Program-made: the position numbers and the translations under genes
The notes under the pieces: generated by a model
Told to the model about the DNA's origin: nothing
The model's database searches: none
The model's input: the letters and a program-made list of their open reading frames with translations, nothing else
Shown: positions 1 through 5,447 of the stretch, one piece after another
Layout of the letters: every line of letters starts with the position of its first letter
Position numbering within the stretch: position 1 is the first letter of the stretch
NCBI GenBank assembly: GCA_029979145.1
Contig: JAPOIC010000153.1
Coordinates: 1-5,462 of the forward strand
Direction: 5' to 3'
Length of the DNA stretch: 5,462 bases
Source of the DNA: Opitutaceae bacterium
Lineage (GTDB): Bacteria; Verrucomicrobiota; Verrucomicrobiia; Opitutales; Opitutaceae

Positions 1-929
1 CCGGCCTGCTCGTCGGCCTGCGCGGGGACTGGTTCATCGCCAAGGCCCGCGATCCTTTCGAGGCCCAAACTGGCATCCCGTATCGCGACCGGGAGAGCGT
101 GGCGTCGTTCTCCAACAACGTGAACCTCGTCTGGAAACCGAACGTCCACACCTCGCTCTACGCGACCCAGCAGCGCATCCGCGTGGCCAATGGCAATGTC
201 ACCGGCGGCGGCATTATCCTCAACGACCCGGACGGCGTCATCAATCCCGAGGACTTCCGCAATCTGAGCAAACTGTCGGAAATCGGCGCGAAGTTCAGCC
301 TTTTTGAAAACAAGCTCTTCGCCGGTGCCGCCTACTTCGACCAGACCCGCTCCCGGGTTTCGCTCGGCGGCAAGAAGAACAACATCGTGGTGCGCGGACT
401 CGAGTTCGAGGCGATCTATCAGCCCGACGTGCGCTTCAACGCCACCTTCAACGCCACGTTCCAAGGCGGACACTATATCGACTCGCGGCCTTTCCAGATG
501 GGCGGACGCAACATCTACGACGCGTATCTCGTCGGCCAGGGCCCGGGCGGACTGGGCACGTCGACCGGCAGCTACAATGCCTTTGGCAACCAAGTCGGCA
601 ACGGCGACTGGCCGCTGCTCGGGTTCTCGAAGACCATCGTCAACGGCAGCCTGCGCTACCGCTTCGCCAACGGGTTTGGATTCGGCACCAATGCGTCGTG
701 GCAGAGCCGCCAGACCGGCAACCTCGATGACCAGTGGCACATCCCCGCGCAACACCTGCTCAACGCCTCGCTCTTTTACGAGACCGAGCGCTGGCTCGTG
801 AACGTGGACTTCCTCAACCTCACCAACCAGCGCAATTGGTATCACAACGGTGACGCCTTCTCTGGCAGCATCCTGATCTTCTCGGAGCAGCCCTTCCGGA
901 TTGAAGGTTACGTGAAGTGGAAGTTCTGA
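1..929 (+). CDS. TonB-dependent outer-membrane receptor, C-terminal part (5' truncated by window)
   Basis: The reading frame is open from base 3 to a TGA at 927-929, so only the last 308 or so codons of a longer gene are present. The protein is a run of amphipathic beta-strands with alternating aromatic and polar residues. It ends in a typical outer-membrane barrel C-terminus: a last-but-one strand with NLTNQRNWYHNGD, then FRIEGYVKWKF ending in Phe, the signal recognised by the BAM machinery. This fits the 22-stranded barrel of TonB-dependent receptors, which import siderophores, vitamins or glycans using TonB/ExbBD energy. The plug domain and TonB box would lie upstream, so the substrate cannot be predicted. 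A GTG at 99 is in frame but is not the start, because coding character continues upstream of it (LVGLRGDWFIAKARDPFEAQ). No second gene follows closely; a strong hairpin begins 9 bases after the stop. The family call is confident; lineage and substrate are inference. Confidence 0.9.
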   Translation, partial: GLLVGLRGDWFIAKARDPFEAQTGIPYRDRESVASFSNNVNLVWKPNVHTSLYATQQRIRVANGNVTGGGIILNDPDGVINPEDFRNLSKLSEIGAKFSLFENKLFAGAAYFDQTRSRVSLGGKKNNIVVRGLEFEAIYQPDVRFNATFNATFQGGHYIDSRPFQMGGRNIYDAYLVGQGPGGLGTSTGSYNAFGNQVGNGDWPLLGFSKTIVNGSLRYRFANGFGFGTNASWQSRQTGNLDDQWHIPAQHLLNASLFYETERWLVNVDFLNLTNQRNWYHNGDAFSGSILIFSEQPFRIEGYVKWKF

Positions 930-938
930 GCTGTGGGG

Positions 939-970
939 CTGGGGCGGCCGTGCCCCCACGGCCGCCCCGG
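939..970 (+). terminator. GC-rich hairpin, probable terminator of the receptor gene
   Basis: Positions 941-952 pair perfectly with 957-968 (12 bp, GGGGCGGCCGTG against its complement) around a CCCC loop. A G-T and a C-G pair at the base extend the stem to 939/970. It starts 9 bases after the receptor stop codon. The following bases (ATTTGATCGATTTCT) are only moderately T-rich, so it is not a textbook intrinsic terminator, but position and stem strength favour transcript termination or 3'-end protection. Confidence 0.65.
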
Positions 971-1051
971 ATTTGATCGATTTCTACCCGCCGGCCTCGC
1001 GGCGCGTTGGTCGCGCTTGCGGGGGCGGCGGGTTTCCGTTGCTGTGCGGGC

Positions 1052-1648
1052 ATGATTTCGCTGCTCGATGGCGTCGGCTCGGCCAAGAAGAAGGCTCCGG
1101 AAAAGGCCTTTGTGCTGCGGCTTGATGTGGTCGGGACGGAGCCGCGGATTTGGCGCCGGTTGAGCGTGCAGGAGAGCATGTGGTTCTCTCGGCTGCACGA
1201 CACGATCCAGATCCTTTTCGATTGGTTCGATTACCAGACCCACACATTCACGCTTGATGACCTGCGGCTGGGCAACCCGCGGCGGCAGGACGACCTCGTG
1301 GTGGAGGATGATCGCGACATCACCCTGGCGGACCTCGATCTCGAGCACCGCGGGCGTTTTACCTACGACTACCACTTCGGCGAAGGCTGGAAGGTGGAAA
1401 TCAAGGTGGAGAAGACGCTGACCGTGCAAAAGGGGCATGCTTATCCCCAATGCCTTGCCGGCGAACTGGCCGGCCCGCCCGAGGACTGCGGGGGGCTGGA
1501 GGCGTTTCACGATATGTTGGCGTGCATTCAAGAGCCTGACACGGAGCTGGGACAAGAATGGCTGAACTGGCTTGGACCGGACTACGAGGCCGGGCGTTGC
1601 GACCTAGAGAAGCTCAACAAGGCGCTGCGAAAGCTCGAAAAGACCTGA
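1052..1648 (+). CDS. pRiA4b ORF-3-like family protein
   Basis: This is a 198-aa soluble protein with no signal peptide or membrane segment. It shows the marks of the pRiA4b ORF-3-like family (Pfam PRiA4_ORF3): P-x-IWRR at residues 31-36, a helix with LHDTIQ and an aromatic DW-x-DYQTHTF stretch (about 48-66), YDYHFGEGW at 105-113 (family form YDFGDGW), P-x-CLAGE at 132-138, and PPEDCGG at 142-148. The whole domain is present and intact. The family was named from an Agrobacterium plasmid ORF and is often found near mobile or plasmid genes. Its biochemical role is unknown, so none is assigned. I chose the ATG at 1052. A TTG at 1007 would extend the protein by 15 residues, but these are low-complexity, sit just after the upstream hairpin and have no ribosome-binding site; the ATG also lacks a clear Shine-Dalgarno. 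It stands 122 bases after the receptor gene and is separated from it by the hairpin, so it is probably a separate unit. No convincing terminator follows. Confidence 0.85.
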   Translation: MISLLDGVGSAKKKAPEKAFVLRLDVVGTEPRIWRRLSVQESMWFSRLHDTIQILFDWFDYQTHTFTLDDLRLGNPRRQDDLVVEDDRDITLADLDLEHRGRFTYDYHFGEGWKVEIKVEKTLTVQKGHAYPQCLAGELAGPPEDCGGLEAFHDMLACIQEPDTELGQEWLNWLGPDYEAGRCDLEKLNKALRKLEKT

Positions 1649-1722
1649 TTCGTGAATGTTGAAGACCTGGCACCTTAATTTGCTGGGGTATGTTTCGGGC
1701 GGGTCAAATCTCGGGTTGGCAC

Positions 1723-1762
1723 GGAACCGGCTATTGACGGGGTGTTCTTAGCGGAGTCGTTT
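1723..1762 (+). promoter_or_regulatory. Candidate promoter/operator block of unit A
   Basis: GGAAC at 1723-1727, TTGACG at 1734-1739 and CGTTT at 1758-1762 recur in unit B with identical spacing (6 and 18 bases), while the bases between differ. TTGACG is close to a sigma70 -35 box, but no good -10 is seen at the usual distance. GGAAC resembles the -35 of ECF sigma factors, again without a convincing partner. Conserved spacing with variable filler suggests a protein-bound site; which protein is unknown. Confidence 0.4.
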
Positions 1763-1765
1763 GTC

Positions 1766-1798
1766 CTTGTTCTTTGCCGGTTCGTGATCAGCCAGGAG
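1766..1798 (+). repeat. 33-nt leader element, copy A
   Basis: This element is 30/33 identical to 2214-2246, with differences only at positions 3, 14 and 25. The core reads GTTCTTTGCC, then [G/C], then GTTCGTGATC, and it ends in GCCAGGAG. It lies 35 bases before the ATA that aligns with unit B's start codon. It is much better conserved than the ORFs behind it, which suggests a functional 5' leader or DNA site, or an interspersed intergenic repeat. The AGGAG end resembles a ribosome-binding site but is too far from the start to serve as one in linear form. Confidence 0.7.
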
Positions 1799-1834
1799 AC
1801 GTTTCGCTGGGTAGCTGATGTTTCCATCTGATCA
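1785..1834 (+). promoter_or_regulatory. Possible leader RNA fold of unit A
   Basis: TGATCAG (1785-1791), inside the 33-nt element, is perfectly complementary to CTGATCA (1828-1834), which reaches the aligned start codon. A competing perfect 6-bp pairing is ATCAGC (1787-1792) with GCTGAT (1814-1819), leaving the AGGAG in a loop. The two folds exclude each other. This is seen by eye only; stability was not computed. Confidence 0.3.
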
Positions 1835-2082
1835 TAAACAACCCGAAGAGACACTCCTCTGTCGTGCCGCCGATGGGCGGATTGGGCTTGGGTGGTCTGC
1901 CGTGGGATGGGTCGGAAGACCTGTCACGCCGGGCGGCGAACTACTTGCTCCGGTCCGAATCGCCGGCAAGACGGCAGCGGGATCAACCAACAGAGTGTCG
2001 GCAGGCTCGGCCGTTGGTGCCGGATATTTGGTGTCGTTTGTTGCGCCATAAATCCGGTCCACCCGTGGTGAAGGCCGGCTGA
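1834..2082 (+). pseudogene. Small-ORF paralogue of the 2284-2550 gene with ATA in place of ATG
   Basis: The frame from 1834 to the TGA at 2080-2082 (82 codons) aligns with the small protein of unit B. Its N-terminus INNPKRHSSVVPPMGGLGLG matches MNKKTKTMFVLQP-GGFGSG at 7 of 19 gap-free columns, with further conservative pairs. The bases around the start align at 14/18. The aligned start codon is ATA, and an in-frame TGA at 1816 rules out an upstream ATG. GTG at 1864 or ATG at 1873 are the nearest internal starts but would drop the conserved N-terminus. The C-terminal third is basic with a W-x-x-L-x-R-like stretch, loosely like unit B. The overlapping ATG ORF at 1818-2051 is in another frame, with no similarity to the neighbour. 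The reading frame is open throughout, so this may be a gene with a rare start rather than a dead copy. Function is unknown. Confidence 0.45.
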
Positions 2083-2108
2083 CACGTTTCCACCAGAAAT
2101 CCAACGGG

Positions 2109-2143
2109 GCGGGGGCAGCAATGCCTCTGCCCCGCTTTATTTT
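2109..2143 (+). terminator. Intrinsic terminator of unit A
   Basis: GGGGCAG (2112-2118) pairs with CTGCCCC (2127-2133) around an 8-base loop. Past a bulged G at 2111, C2110-G2134 and G2109-C2135 continue the stem. TTTATTTT follows at 2136-2143. It begins 26 bases after the stop at 2082. Its presence supports the view that unit A is, or was, its own transcript. Confidence 0.7.
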
Positions 2144-2166
2144 GACTGGTCGAAGGGCAGGCGGAT

Positions 2167-2206
2167 GGAACTCCCGCTTGACGAGGGGGACTATCTTCGC
2201 ACGTTT
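2167..2206 (+). promoter_or_regulatory. Candidate promoter/operator block of unit B
   Basis: GGAAC at 2167-2171, TTGACG at 2178-2183 and CGTTT at 2202-2206 have the same spacing as in unit A (6 and 18 bases) with unrelated filler. It lies just past unit A's terminator and just before the 33-nt element, where the promoter of the small gene should be. The sigma factor or regulator cannot be told from sequence alone. Confidence 0.4.
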
Positions 2207-2213
2207 CCCGCTC

Positions 2214-2246
2214 CTCGTTCTTTGCCCGTTCGTGATCGGCCAGGAG
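2214..2246 (+). repeat. 33-nt leader element, copy B
   Basis: This is the second copy of the element at 1766-1798 (30/33 identical). It ends 37 bases before the ATG at 2284. Read on the other strand it falls within long open frames, but these have no other support. Its near-fixed distance from the two ORF starts (35 and 37 bases) favours a role in the transcript leader. Confidence 0.7.
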
Positions 2247-2275
2247 GGTTTGGACCCAAAAATCCCGAGCCCTCC
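2243..2275 (+). promoter_or_regulatory. Possible leader hairpin hiding a purine-rich GGAGGG
   Basis: GGAGGG (2243-2248), at the end of the 33-nt element, is perfectly complementary to CCCTCC (2270-2275). A smaller inner alternative is GGGT (2246-2249) with ACCC (2254-2257). The GGAGGG is the only Shine-Dalgarno-like sequence ahead of the ATG at 2284 and lies 35 bases upstream of it. Folding would bring it nearer to the start but also pair it. The regulatory meaning is inference. Confidence 0.3.
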
Positions 2276-2283
2276 GTCTGACC

Positions 2284-2550
2284 ATGAATAAAAAGACCAA
2301 GACCATGTTTGTCCTGCAGCCCGGCGGTTTCGGATCCGGAGCCACGGTATTCTCGACCTACGAGTATGAAAATCACTCGGATGTCGTGGAAAACCCGGCG
2401 CCCCCGGCCGAATTCCCCGCTCCCGCTGCCCGGCAAACGATCGCTAACCGCAACTGGACACAGGCGGTCGTTCGCCTCCCTGAGGTGTTGCGCCGCTCCG
2501 TCTGGTCGCCGCTGGCCCGCCGAGTCCAAAAGCTCGGACAGGCCGCTTAA
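2284..2550 (+). CDS. Small hypothetical protein of unit B (88 aa)
   Basis: I do not recognise this family. The ORF runs from ATG 2284 to TAA 2548-2550, and a strong terminator starts 13 bases later. Third codon positions are mostly G or C, unlike the overlapping frames, which supports real coding. The protein has three parts: a basic N-terminus (MNKKTK) followed by a Gly-rich PGGFGSG (about 13-19), an acidic and aromatic middle (STYEYENHSDVVE) leading into a Pro/Ala-rich linker (about 37-49), and a basic, Trp-containing C-terminal stretch (RLPEVLRRSVWSPLARRVQK) that could form an amphipathic helix. No signal peptide, transmembrane segment or cysteine is seen. No Shine-Dalgarno lies at normal distance; a second Met at residue 8 is a less likely start because the N-terminal residues before it match the upstream paralogue. 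It sits behind the 33-nt element and faces the peptidase operon tail to tail. Function is unknown; a membrane- or nucleic-acid-binding C-terminus is only a guess. Confidence 0.65.
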   Translation: MNKKTKTMFVLQPGGFGSGATVFSTYEYENHSDVVENPAPPAEFPAPAARQTIANRNWTQAVVRLPEVLRRSVWSPLARRVQKLGQAA

Positions 2551-2563
2551 CTGAGAAAACAAC

Positions 2564-2601
2564 ACCGGGGTGGAGGAGAGATCCTTCACCCCGGTTTTTT
2601 T
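2564..2601 (+). terminator. Strong intrinsic terminator of the 88-aa gene
   Basis: Positions 2564-2577 pair with 2582-2595 over 14 bp (one G-T wobble) around a GAGA tetraloop (2578-2581), and a run of seven T's covers 2595-2601. This textbook terminator, 13 bases after the stop codon, is good evidence that the small ORF is transcribed. Confidence 0.92.
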
Positions 2602-2607
2602 GTGCCC

Positions 2608-2638
2608 AAAAAAATCCCGCCGGCGGCGCGGCGGGATT
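2608..2638 (-). terminator. Intrinsic terminator of the M16 peptidase operon
   Basis: On the minus strand, AATCCCGCCG-type arms (2613-2622 with 2629-2638, 10 bp, 6-base loop) are followed by a T-run (the A's at 2608-2614 on the plus strand). It lies 28 bases past the operon's last stop codon and abuts the converging terminator at 2564-2601. Confidence 0.88.
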
Positions 2639-2666
2639 GATTCAAGGCGGATTCGAAGGGCGGCGC

Positions 2667-3998
2667 TTACTTGGCCGCCATGTCGGTCACGGTGCCGGCC
2701 TTGATGATGACCATGCGATCGGGATTGAGGTGCTCCTTGATGGCCGCATTGACCTGATCCAGCGTCAGCGCGTTGAGCGCAGCGGGATACTCATCCAACC
2801 ACGACAGGTCGTAGCCGCGCTGCAGGGCGTTAAGGATGGCGCCGGCCATGCCGTCGGTGGTGGACAGGCCGACCTTGTATTCGCCGCTCAGGCCGGAGAT
2901 GCGGGCGGAGAGTTCCTCCGGGGTGACGCCGGCGTCGTGCCACTTGCTGAGCTGACGGCGGGTGGACGCGATGCCCTTGTCGAGCAGGTCGGGCGCAAAG
3001 TTGGCCCAGATGCGCCAGTCGCCGTCGCGCAGGTTGTCGTTGGTCATGAAGCCGTAGATGCCGTAGGTGAGACCTTCCTTGTCGCGGACGTTGCCCATGA
3101 GGCGCGCGCTGAAACCGCCGCCGAGGATGTCGGTGCCGACGCGCAGCGCGAGGGCGCCCGGATCGCTGTAACGCAGGCCGGTGGCCTGGCCCCAGACGAC
3201 GGTGACATTGGTCTTGTCGGCCATGAACACGGTTTGTTCGCGCGCGGTGTCGAGGTCGCCGCCGGTGACGTCGAGGACGGCGGGCAGCTTGCCGCCGGTC
3301 CACCCGGCGAAGGACTCGGTGACGTTCGTTTCCGTGGCGGCCGAATCCACATCGCCCACGAGGATGAGCGTCAGGTGGGCGGGGCCGTAGTATTCGGCGT
3401 AGAAGGCCTTGACCTCGTCGAGCGCGGTGCGCTCGACCGCCTCTAACATTTCCGTGGTCGGGGTTTTGCGATTCGGGTGCCCCACGGGGTAGACTGCGCG
3501 GGTGAAGTTGTCGGAAGCCTGCTGATTGGTGTTGTCGAGGGCCTGTTTCAGCGCGCCGATGTATTGTTTCTTCACCTTCTCAAACTCCTCCGCCGAAAAG
3601 GCGGGTTCGCGGAGCTGCTCGGCGATCAGCGAGATGACGAGCGGCACATCCTTGGTGAGGCACTTGCCGTTGATGCCGAGGGTTTCGTTGCCCACGCCGA
3701 AGCTGAGGCTGGCGCCGACGCTCTCGAGCTGGCCGGCGATGGTGTATTTGTCGTGGTAGACCGTGCCCTTGTCGAGCATGCTGCCGGTGAGCATGGCGAG
3801 CGCGGGATTGTCCGGGGGCGAGGCAACGTTACCGAGCGGCAGCGTGCCCTTGATCGTGACGACGTTTTTGACGCCGGTCTTCAGGGTGACGAGATCAATG
3901 CCGTTGATGTCGTCGCGGACGATGTTGTCGGCGATGCCGGCGCGGGCGAAGGGCAGTCCCAGCGTGACCAGCAGGAGGAGAAGGCGGAGAGTTTTCAT
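2667..3998 (-). CDS. M16 family peptidase-like subunit lacking the zinc motif (periplasmic)
   Basis: This is a 443-aa protein with a clear Sec signal peptide: MKTLR, a Leu-rich core, and a likely cut after ARA at residue 20. Mature domains follow the M16 two-lobe plan: an N-terminal lobe (about 30-215), then a second lobe ending at residue 443. Where active M16 enzymes carry HxxEH there is LTGSMLDKGT (70-79), so no zinc site exists. The second lobe keeps the motif GGGFSARLMGNVRDKEGLTYG (293-313), with R299 and Y312 in the places of the R/Y substrate-binding pair. In known two-subunit M16B proteases one chain brings zinc and the other the R/Y pair; the gene next upstream supplies the zinc chain, so a heterodimer that degrades peptides in the periplasm is likely. 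An ATG at 4010 would add four residues (MSFP); I chose 3998 for the usual MK signal start, but neither has a Shine-Dalgarno. The gap to the upstream gene is 32 bases (20 with the longer start), so they are probably co-transcribed. Confidence 0.9.
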   Translation of the reverse strand: MKTLRLLLLLVTLGLPFARAGIADNIVRDDINGIDLVTLKTGVKNVVTIKGTLPLGNVASPPDNPALAMLTGSMLDKGTVYHDKYTIAGQLESVGASLSFGVGNETLGINGKCLTKDVPLVISLIAEQLREPAFSAEEFEKVKKQYIGALKQALDNTNQQASDNFTRAVYPVGHPNRKTPTTEMLEAVERTALDEVKAFYAEYYGPAHLTLILVGDVDSAATETNVTESFAGWTGGKLPAVLDVTGGDLDTAREQTVFMADKTNVTVVWGQATGLRYSDPGALALRVGTDILGGGFSARLMGNVRDKEGLTYGIYGFMTNDNLRDGDWRIWANFAPDLLDKGIASTRRQLSKWHDAGVTPEELSARISGLSGEYKVGLSTTDGMAGAILNALQRGYDLSWLDEYPAALNALTLDQVNAAIKEHLNPDRMVIIKAGTVTDMAAK

Positions 3999-4030
3999 GG
4001 GAAATGACATGAAGGTTGGGGGAAGGAAGG

Positions 4031-5401
4031 TTACTCGGCGGCTGGCACGAGCGGGACGAACCAGCCGACGACGCTTTGGTCCTCGACGAGGTAACGGTTG
4101 GCCGCGCGCTGCACGTCCTCGGGGGTGACCTTGGCGTAGTCCTCCTCGAGGGTGTAGTAGAGCGTCCAGTCACCGGCGGCGATGCACTCATTGATGCTGC
4201 TGGCGATGTTGAAGGAGCCGTCGCGGGCAAAGGCGATGTCGGCGAGTTTCTTGCGCACCGCGGCGTTGACCTCGGCCGCGGTCACGCCGTCGGCCTTCAG
4301 CTTTTCCACTTCGTCGACGATGATCTTTTCCACCTGCTCGTGGGTGACGCCCGGGGCAAGATTGGCCCAGAGGTTGACGAGCGACGGATCGTGGAAGAAG
4401 CCGACGTAGTCGGAGACGTCGGTGGTGAGCGTCTGGTCGGTGAGCGCCCGGTAGAGGCGGCTGTTCTTGCCGCTGGTGAGAATGCTGCCGAGCACTTGGA
4501 GGGCGGCTTGGTCCTCGTGACGGGCGGAGGGGCTCTTGTAGGCGATGCCGACGACGCCGAGCTGGCCGGCCTTCTTCACCAGAACGCGGCGCTGGCCGGT
4601 CTGCTCCGGCTCAACCGTGTAAACTTGGGGAATGGGATTCGGGGCCTTGGGGTAGGCGCCGTAGTATTTCTTCACGAGGATCAGCGCCTCGGCGGGATCG
4701 AAGTCGCCGATTATCGTGACGGTGGAATTGTCCGGCCAGTAGAACGTGTTGTAGAACTGCTGGAGCTTTCCGATGGAGACGCCCTCGATGTCGGAGCGCC
4801 AGCCGATCGTGCTGTGGTGATAAGGGTGGGCGAGGTAGGCGACGGCGGTCATCTCCTTGTCGAGCACCTGCGTGGGATCGTTCTCGCCGATTTCGAATTC
4901 GTTGCGCACGACGGTCATCTCGGGCTGGCGGTCGGAGTCGCGGAGCCAGAGGTTGCGCATGCGGTCGGCCTCGATGGCCATGTAGGTCTCCAAATGCTCG
5001 CTGCCGAGTTGCGCGTAATAGTTGGTGCGATCGAGCCAGGTGGTGGCGTTGTATTGGGCGCCGAGGGCTTCGAGGACCTGATCGATGTTGTTGCCCTTGT
5101 CGCGGTTGAAGTTGGGCGAGCCCTTGAACATCAGGTGCTCGAGCAGGTGGGTGGCGCCGGTCGTGCCGGTGACCTCGTTGCGCGAGCCGACGCGATAGGT
5201 GACCATGAAGGTGACGACCGGGGCGGAGCGGTCGGTCATGAGCAGGACCTGCAGGCCGTTGTCATCGAGGGTGTATTCGCTGACATCGCCGACGGTCTTG
5301 ACGTGGCTGAATCCGTCGACCGTGACGGGTTCGGTAGTGGCCGCCGCCGCGCCAAGCGGAAGGGCCGCGAGCAACAGGGAGGGGAGCAGGCGTAGTTTCA
5401 T
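4031..5401 (-). CDS. Zinc M16 family metallopeptidase, catalytic subunit (periplasmic)
   Basis: This is a 456-aa protein with a Sec signal peptide (MKLRLLPSLLLAALPLGAAA, cut near residue 20-21). The inverted zinc motif HLLEH is at 85-89: H85 and H89 bind zinc and E88 is the catalytic base. E168 in VVRNE is the likely third ligand, with the conserved E161 seven residues before it, as in pitrilysin. The context H-L-L-E-H-L-M-F-K-G is typical of the family. The second lobe contains GKNSRLYRAL (311-320). Length fits single-repeat M16B enzymes, which dimerise around a closed chamber and cut peptides. It is the first gene of an operon with the inactive partner downstream. The ATG at 5401 is preferred: the promoter at 5419-5447 implies transcription starting near 5412, so a TTG start at 5431 would lie outside the message. 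No Shine-Dalgarno is seen in the very short leader. The family is certain; substrates are unknown. Confidence 0.95.
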   Translation of the reverse strand: MKLRLLPSLLLAALPLGAAAATTEPVTVDGFSHVKTVGDVSEYTLDDNGLQVLLMTDRSAPVVTFMVTYRVGSRNEVTGTTGATHLLEHLMFKGSPNFNRDKGNNIDQVLEALGAQYNATTWLDRTNYYAQLGSEHLETYMAIEADRMRNLWLRDSDRQPEMTVVRNEFEIGENDPTQVLDKEMTAVAYLAHPYHHSTIGWRSDIEGVSIGKLQQFYNTFYWPDNSTVTIIGDFDPAEALILVKKYYGAYPKAPNPIPQVYTVEPEQTGQRRVLVKKAGQLGVVGIAYKSPSARHEDQAALQVLGSILTSGKNSRLYRALTDQTLTTDVSDYVGFFHDPSLVNLWANLAPGVTHEQVEKIIVDEVEKLKADGVTAAEVNAAVRKKLADIAFARDGSFNIASSINECIAAGDWTLYYTLEEDYAKVTPEDVQRAANRYLVEDQSVVGWFVPLVPAAE

Positions 5402-5418
5402 AGGGTGATAAGAACCCC

Positions 5419-5447
5419 AGACTAGGCACAAAGTTACCCCCTGCCAA
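5419..5447 (-). promoter_or_regulatory. Sigma70-like promoter of the M16 operon
   Basis: Read on the minus strand, TTGGCA (5447-5442, 5/6 match to TTGACA), a 17-base spacer and TAGTCT (5424-5419, keeping the key T, A and final T of TATAAT) precede the ATG at 5401 by 17 bases. Transcription would begin around 5412, giving a leader of only about 11 bases. Confidence 0.6.

Larger units (their letters stand above)
1723..2601 (+). repeat. Tandem pair of diverged small-gene units (unit A 1723-2143, unit B 2167-2601)
   Basis: Two consecutive blocks share the same order of elements at nearly constant offset: GGAAC (1723 and 2167), TTGACG (1734 and 2178), CGTTT (1758 and 2202), a 33-nt near-identical element (1766 and 2214), a start-codon block (1824-1841 and 2274-2291, 14/18 identical, all four differences transitions), a small ORF (82 and 88 codons), and a terminator hairpin (2109-2143 and 2564-2601). 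The offset grows only from 444 to about 457 bases along the unit. I infer an old tandem duplication, or serial insertion of the same kind of element. Most of the coding region is no longer alignable by eye at DNA level. Confidence 0.65.

Noticed and set aside
987..1032. Inverted repeat CCCGCCG / CGGCGGG
   Set aside because: A 7-8 bp match with a 32-base loop in very GC-rich DNA is expected by chance; no T-run or other support.
1007..1051. TTG start giving a 15-residue longer pRiA4b ORF-3-like protein
   Set aside because: The extra residues are intergenic-like, precede the family domain, and have no ribosome-binding site; the ATG at 1052 is simpler.
1818..2051. 77-codon ATG ORF in unit A
   Set aside because: It is in a different frame from the one that aligns with the unit B protein, has weaker GC bias at third positions and no similarity to its neighbour. 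It cannot be fully excluded.
2284..2550. RiPP or bacteriocin precursor, suggested by the Gly-Gly motif and basic tail
   Set aside because: The Gly-Gly is too close to the N-terminus for a normal leader, there are no cysteines or core repeats, and no modification, protease or transport genes are nearby in the window.
1983..2589. Minus-strand open frames across units A and B
   Set aside because: They run through terminators and the 33-nt element, are not supported by a promoter or a terminator on that strand, and are best explained as shadows.
1723..2601. CRISPR array or insertion sequence
   Set aside because: There are only two repeat copies about 448 bases apart, with no regular spacers, no transposase and no terminal inverted repeats.
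2637..3446. 269-codon open frame on the plus strand
   Set aside because: It is antisense to the second M16 gene, with the same low-complexity composition, and starts inside the operon's terminator.
4016..5395. 459-codon open frame on the plus strand
   Set aside because: It is antisense to the catalytic M16 gene, has low-complexity Val/Gly/Ala/Asp-rich content and no family motif. It is a GC-rich shadow of a gene with clear HxxEH and signal peptide.
5402..5431. TTG start extending the catalytic M16 protein by 10 residues
   Set aside because: It would put residues ahead of a standard MK signal peptide and lies upstream of the predicted transcription start.
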